From: an uncultured Collinsella sp.
GTDB lineage: Bacteria; Actinomycetota; Coriobacteriia; Coriobacteriales; Coriobacteriaceae
Assembly (NCBI GenBank): GCA_905211615.1
Contig: CAJMBB010000035.1
Coordinates: 1-15,426, forward strand
Length of the DNA stretch: 15,426 bases
Direction of reading: 5' to 3'
How positions within the stretch are numbered: position 1 is the stretch's first letter; each line of letters begins with the position of its first letter. Made by a program: the position numbers and the translations under genes. Below, piece by piece: positions 14,616 through 15,426 of this stretch. Below the pieces are notes generated by a model. That model ran no database searches. It had not been told where the DNA came from and saw only the letters and a program-made list of their open reading frames with translations.

Positions 14616-15426
14616 TTAATCGTCGCTGCTGTCCAGTTTGAGCACGGCGGTGAAGGCTTCGCTGGGGAGGGAGACGGTGCCGAGCTGGCGCATCTTCTTT
14701 TTGCCTTCCTTCTGCTTTTCGAGCAGCTTCTTCTTACGGGAGATATCGCCGCCGTAGCACTTGGCGAGGACGTCCTTGCGCATGGCTTTGACGGTCTCGC
14801 GGGCGATGATCTTGCCGCCGATGGCGGCCTGCACCGGGATCTCGAACAGGTTGCGGGGGATGTTGTCCCGCAGCTTTTCGCAGATGCGGCGGCCCTTGGC
14901 GTAGGCGTTGTCGCGGAAGACGATCATGGACAGAGCGTCCACGGGGTCGCCGTTGAGCAGGAAGTCCAGCTTGACGAGGTCGCTCTCGCGGTACTCCTTG
15001 AACTCGTAATCGTAGCTGGCGTAACCGCGGCTGCGGCTCTTGATGGCATCGAAGAAATCGTAGACGATCTCACCCAGCGGCAGCGCATAGTGCAGGTCCA
15101 CGCGGACGTCGTCCAGATACTTCATGTCGATGAGGACGCCGCGCTTGTTCTGGCACAGATCCATCAGGCTGCCGACGTATTCGTTGGGGGTGTAGAGGTG
15201 GACGTCCACGAAGGGTTCCTCCTGCTTGACGATGTTGGAGGGGTCCGGGTAGTTGGAGGGGTTGTCGATCATCTCCACGGTGCCGTCGGTCAGGGTCAGG
15301 CGGTAGCGGACGCTGGGGGTGGTGGTGATGAGGTCGAGGTCGAACTCCCGCTCCAGCCGCTCGGTGATGATCTCCATGTGGAGCAGACCGAGGAAGCCGC
15401 AGCGGAAGCCGAAGCCCAGCGCGGCG
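14616..15426 (-). CDS. lepA: Elongation factor 4 (LepA), C-terminal part, cut by window end
   Basis: The visible 269 residues are the C-terminal part, somewhat under half of a LepA of about 600 aa. The start codon and GTPase domain lie beyond the window; the frame stays open to base 15426 with FGFRCGFLGLLHMEIITERL at the edge, so MEII is internal and not a start. Family landmarks are ITTTPSVRY, the EF-G domain V-like region with RGYASYDYE, and the LepA-specific C-terminal domain with AIGGKIIARE, VLAKCYGGDISRKKKLLEKQ and KEGKKKM. LepA is a ribosome-bound GTPase that affects translocation and initiation in the cytoplasm. All 14 serines use AGC or TCC, as in the other genes right of the glmM boundary. 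It is convergent with the glmM-linked genes. Confidence 0.97.
   Translation of the reverse strand, partial: AALGFGFRCGFLGLLHMEIITERLEREFDLDLITTTPSVRYRLTLTDGTVEMIDNPSNYPDPSNIVKQEEPFVDVHLYTPNEYVGSLMDLCQNKRGVLIDMKYLDDVRVDLHYALPLGEIVYDFFDAIKSRSRGYASYDYEFKEYRESDLVKLDFLLNGDPVDALSMIVFRDNAYAKGRRICEKLRDNIPRNLFEIPVQAAIGGKIIARETVKAMRKDVLAKCYGGDISRKKKLLEKQKEGKKKMRQLGTVSLPSEAFTAVLKLDSSDD

Overview
The window reads as gut-type bacterial DNA in two blocks that do not look like the same genome. Positions 1 to about 12,600 have high GC, frequent TCG serine codons and strong AAGGAG ribosome binding sites. The gene types (PreP-like M16 protease, DUF4012 envelope protein, AlbA_2 regulator) suggest an actinobacterium of the Coriobacteriia, with Collinsella as my best guess. 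From about 12,690 to the end the codon use changes abruptly: I counted 0 TCG among 37 serine codons, against 12 of 23 in the upstream DMT-transporter gene. Gene content there looks like a clostridial (Faecalibacterium/Ruminococcaceae-like) genome. The change falls inside an intact, in-frame glmM, next to its highly conserved active-site loop. The window is therefore either a chimeric metagenomic contig or the product of recombination within glmM. Taxon names are inference from memory; no search was run.

Layout. 98-3142 (-) is a complete PreP-like M16C zinc metalloprotease with its own terminator and a candidate promoter. The divergent 545-bp gap (3143-3687) is unusually structured. It holds a nested inverted array of five about 20-bp elements (3231-3378), then two 80-bp copies of a module, each carrying three GAGAGATA motifs at identical offsets, on both sides of an AT-rich candidate promoter. 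This leads into an AlbA_2/ATPase-fold/winged-helix regulator (3688-5154, +). Next are a hypothetical gene (5255-5746, -), an HNH endonuclease of predicted restriction type (5962-7044, +), a small zinc-ribbon protein (7167-7451, +) and a DUF5710 protein with two CxxC pairs (7490-8176, -). These make up an accessory-looking stretch.

A tRNA-Val(GAC) with promoter and terminator (8427-8603, -) separates this from a DMT/EamA-family exporter (8835-9857, +), a DUF4012 membrane-anchored extracellular protein (10006-12318, +) and glmM (12402-13769, +), which makes glucosamine-1-phosphate for peptidoglycan precursors. Just downstream of glmM, probably in the same transcript, are a secreted or membrane InlB-repeat protein (13795-14250) and a 91-aa peptide with a double-glycine-type leader and a cationic, hydrophobic core (14262-14537). 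A bidirectional terminator separates these from the convergent 3' part of lepA (14616 to window end, -).

The items most worth a second look are the glmM hybrid, the duplicated GAGAGATA modules in front of the AlbA_2 regulator, the nested inverted array, and the bacteriocin-like peptide.
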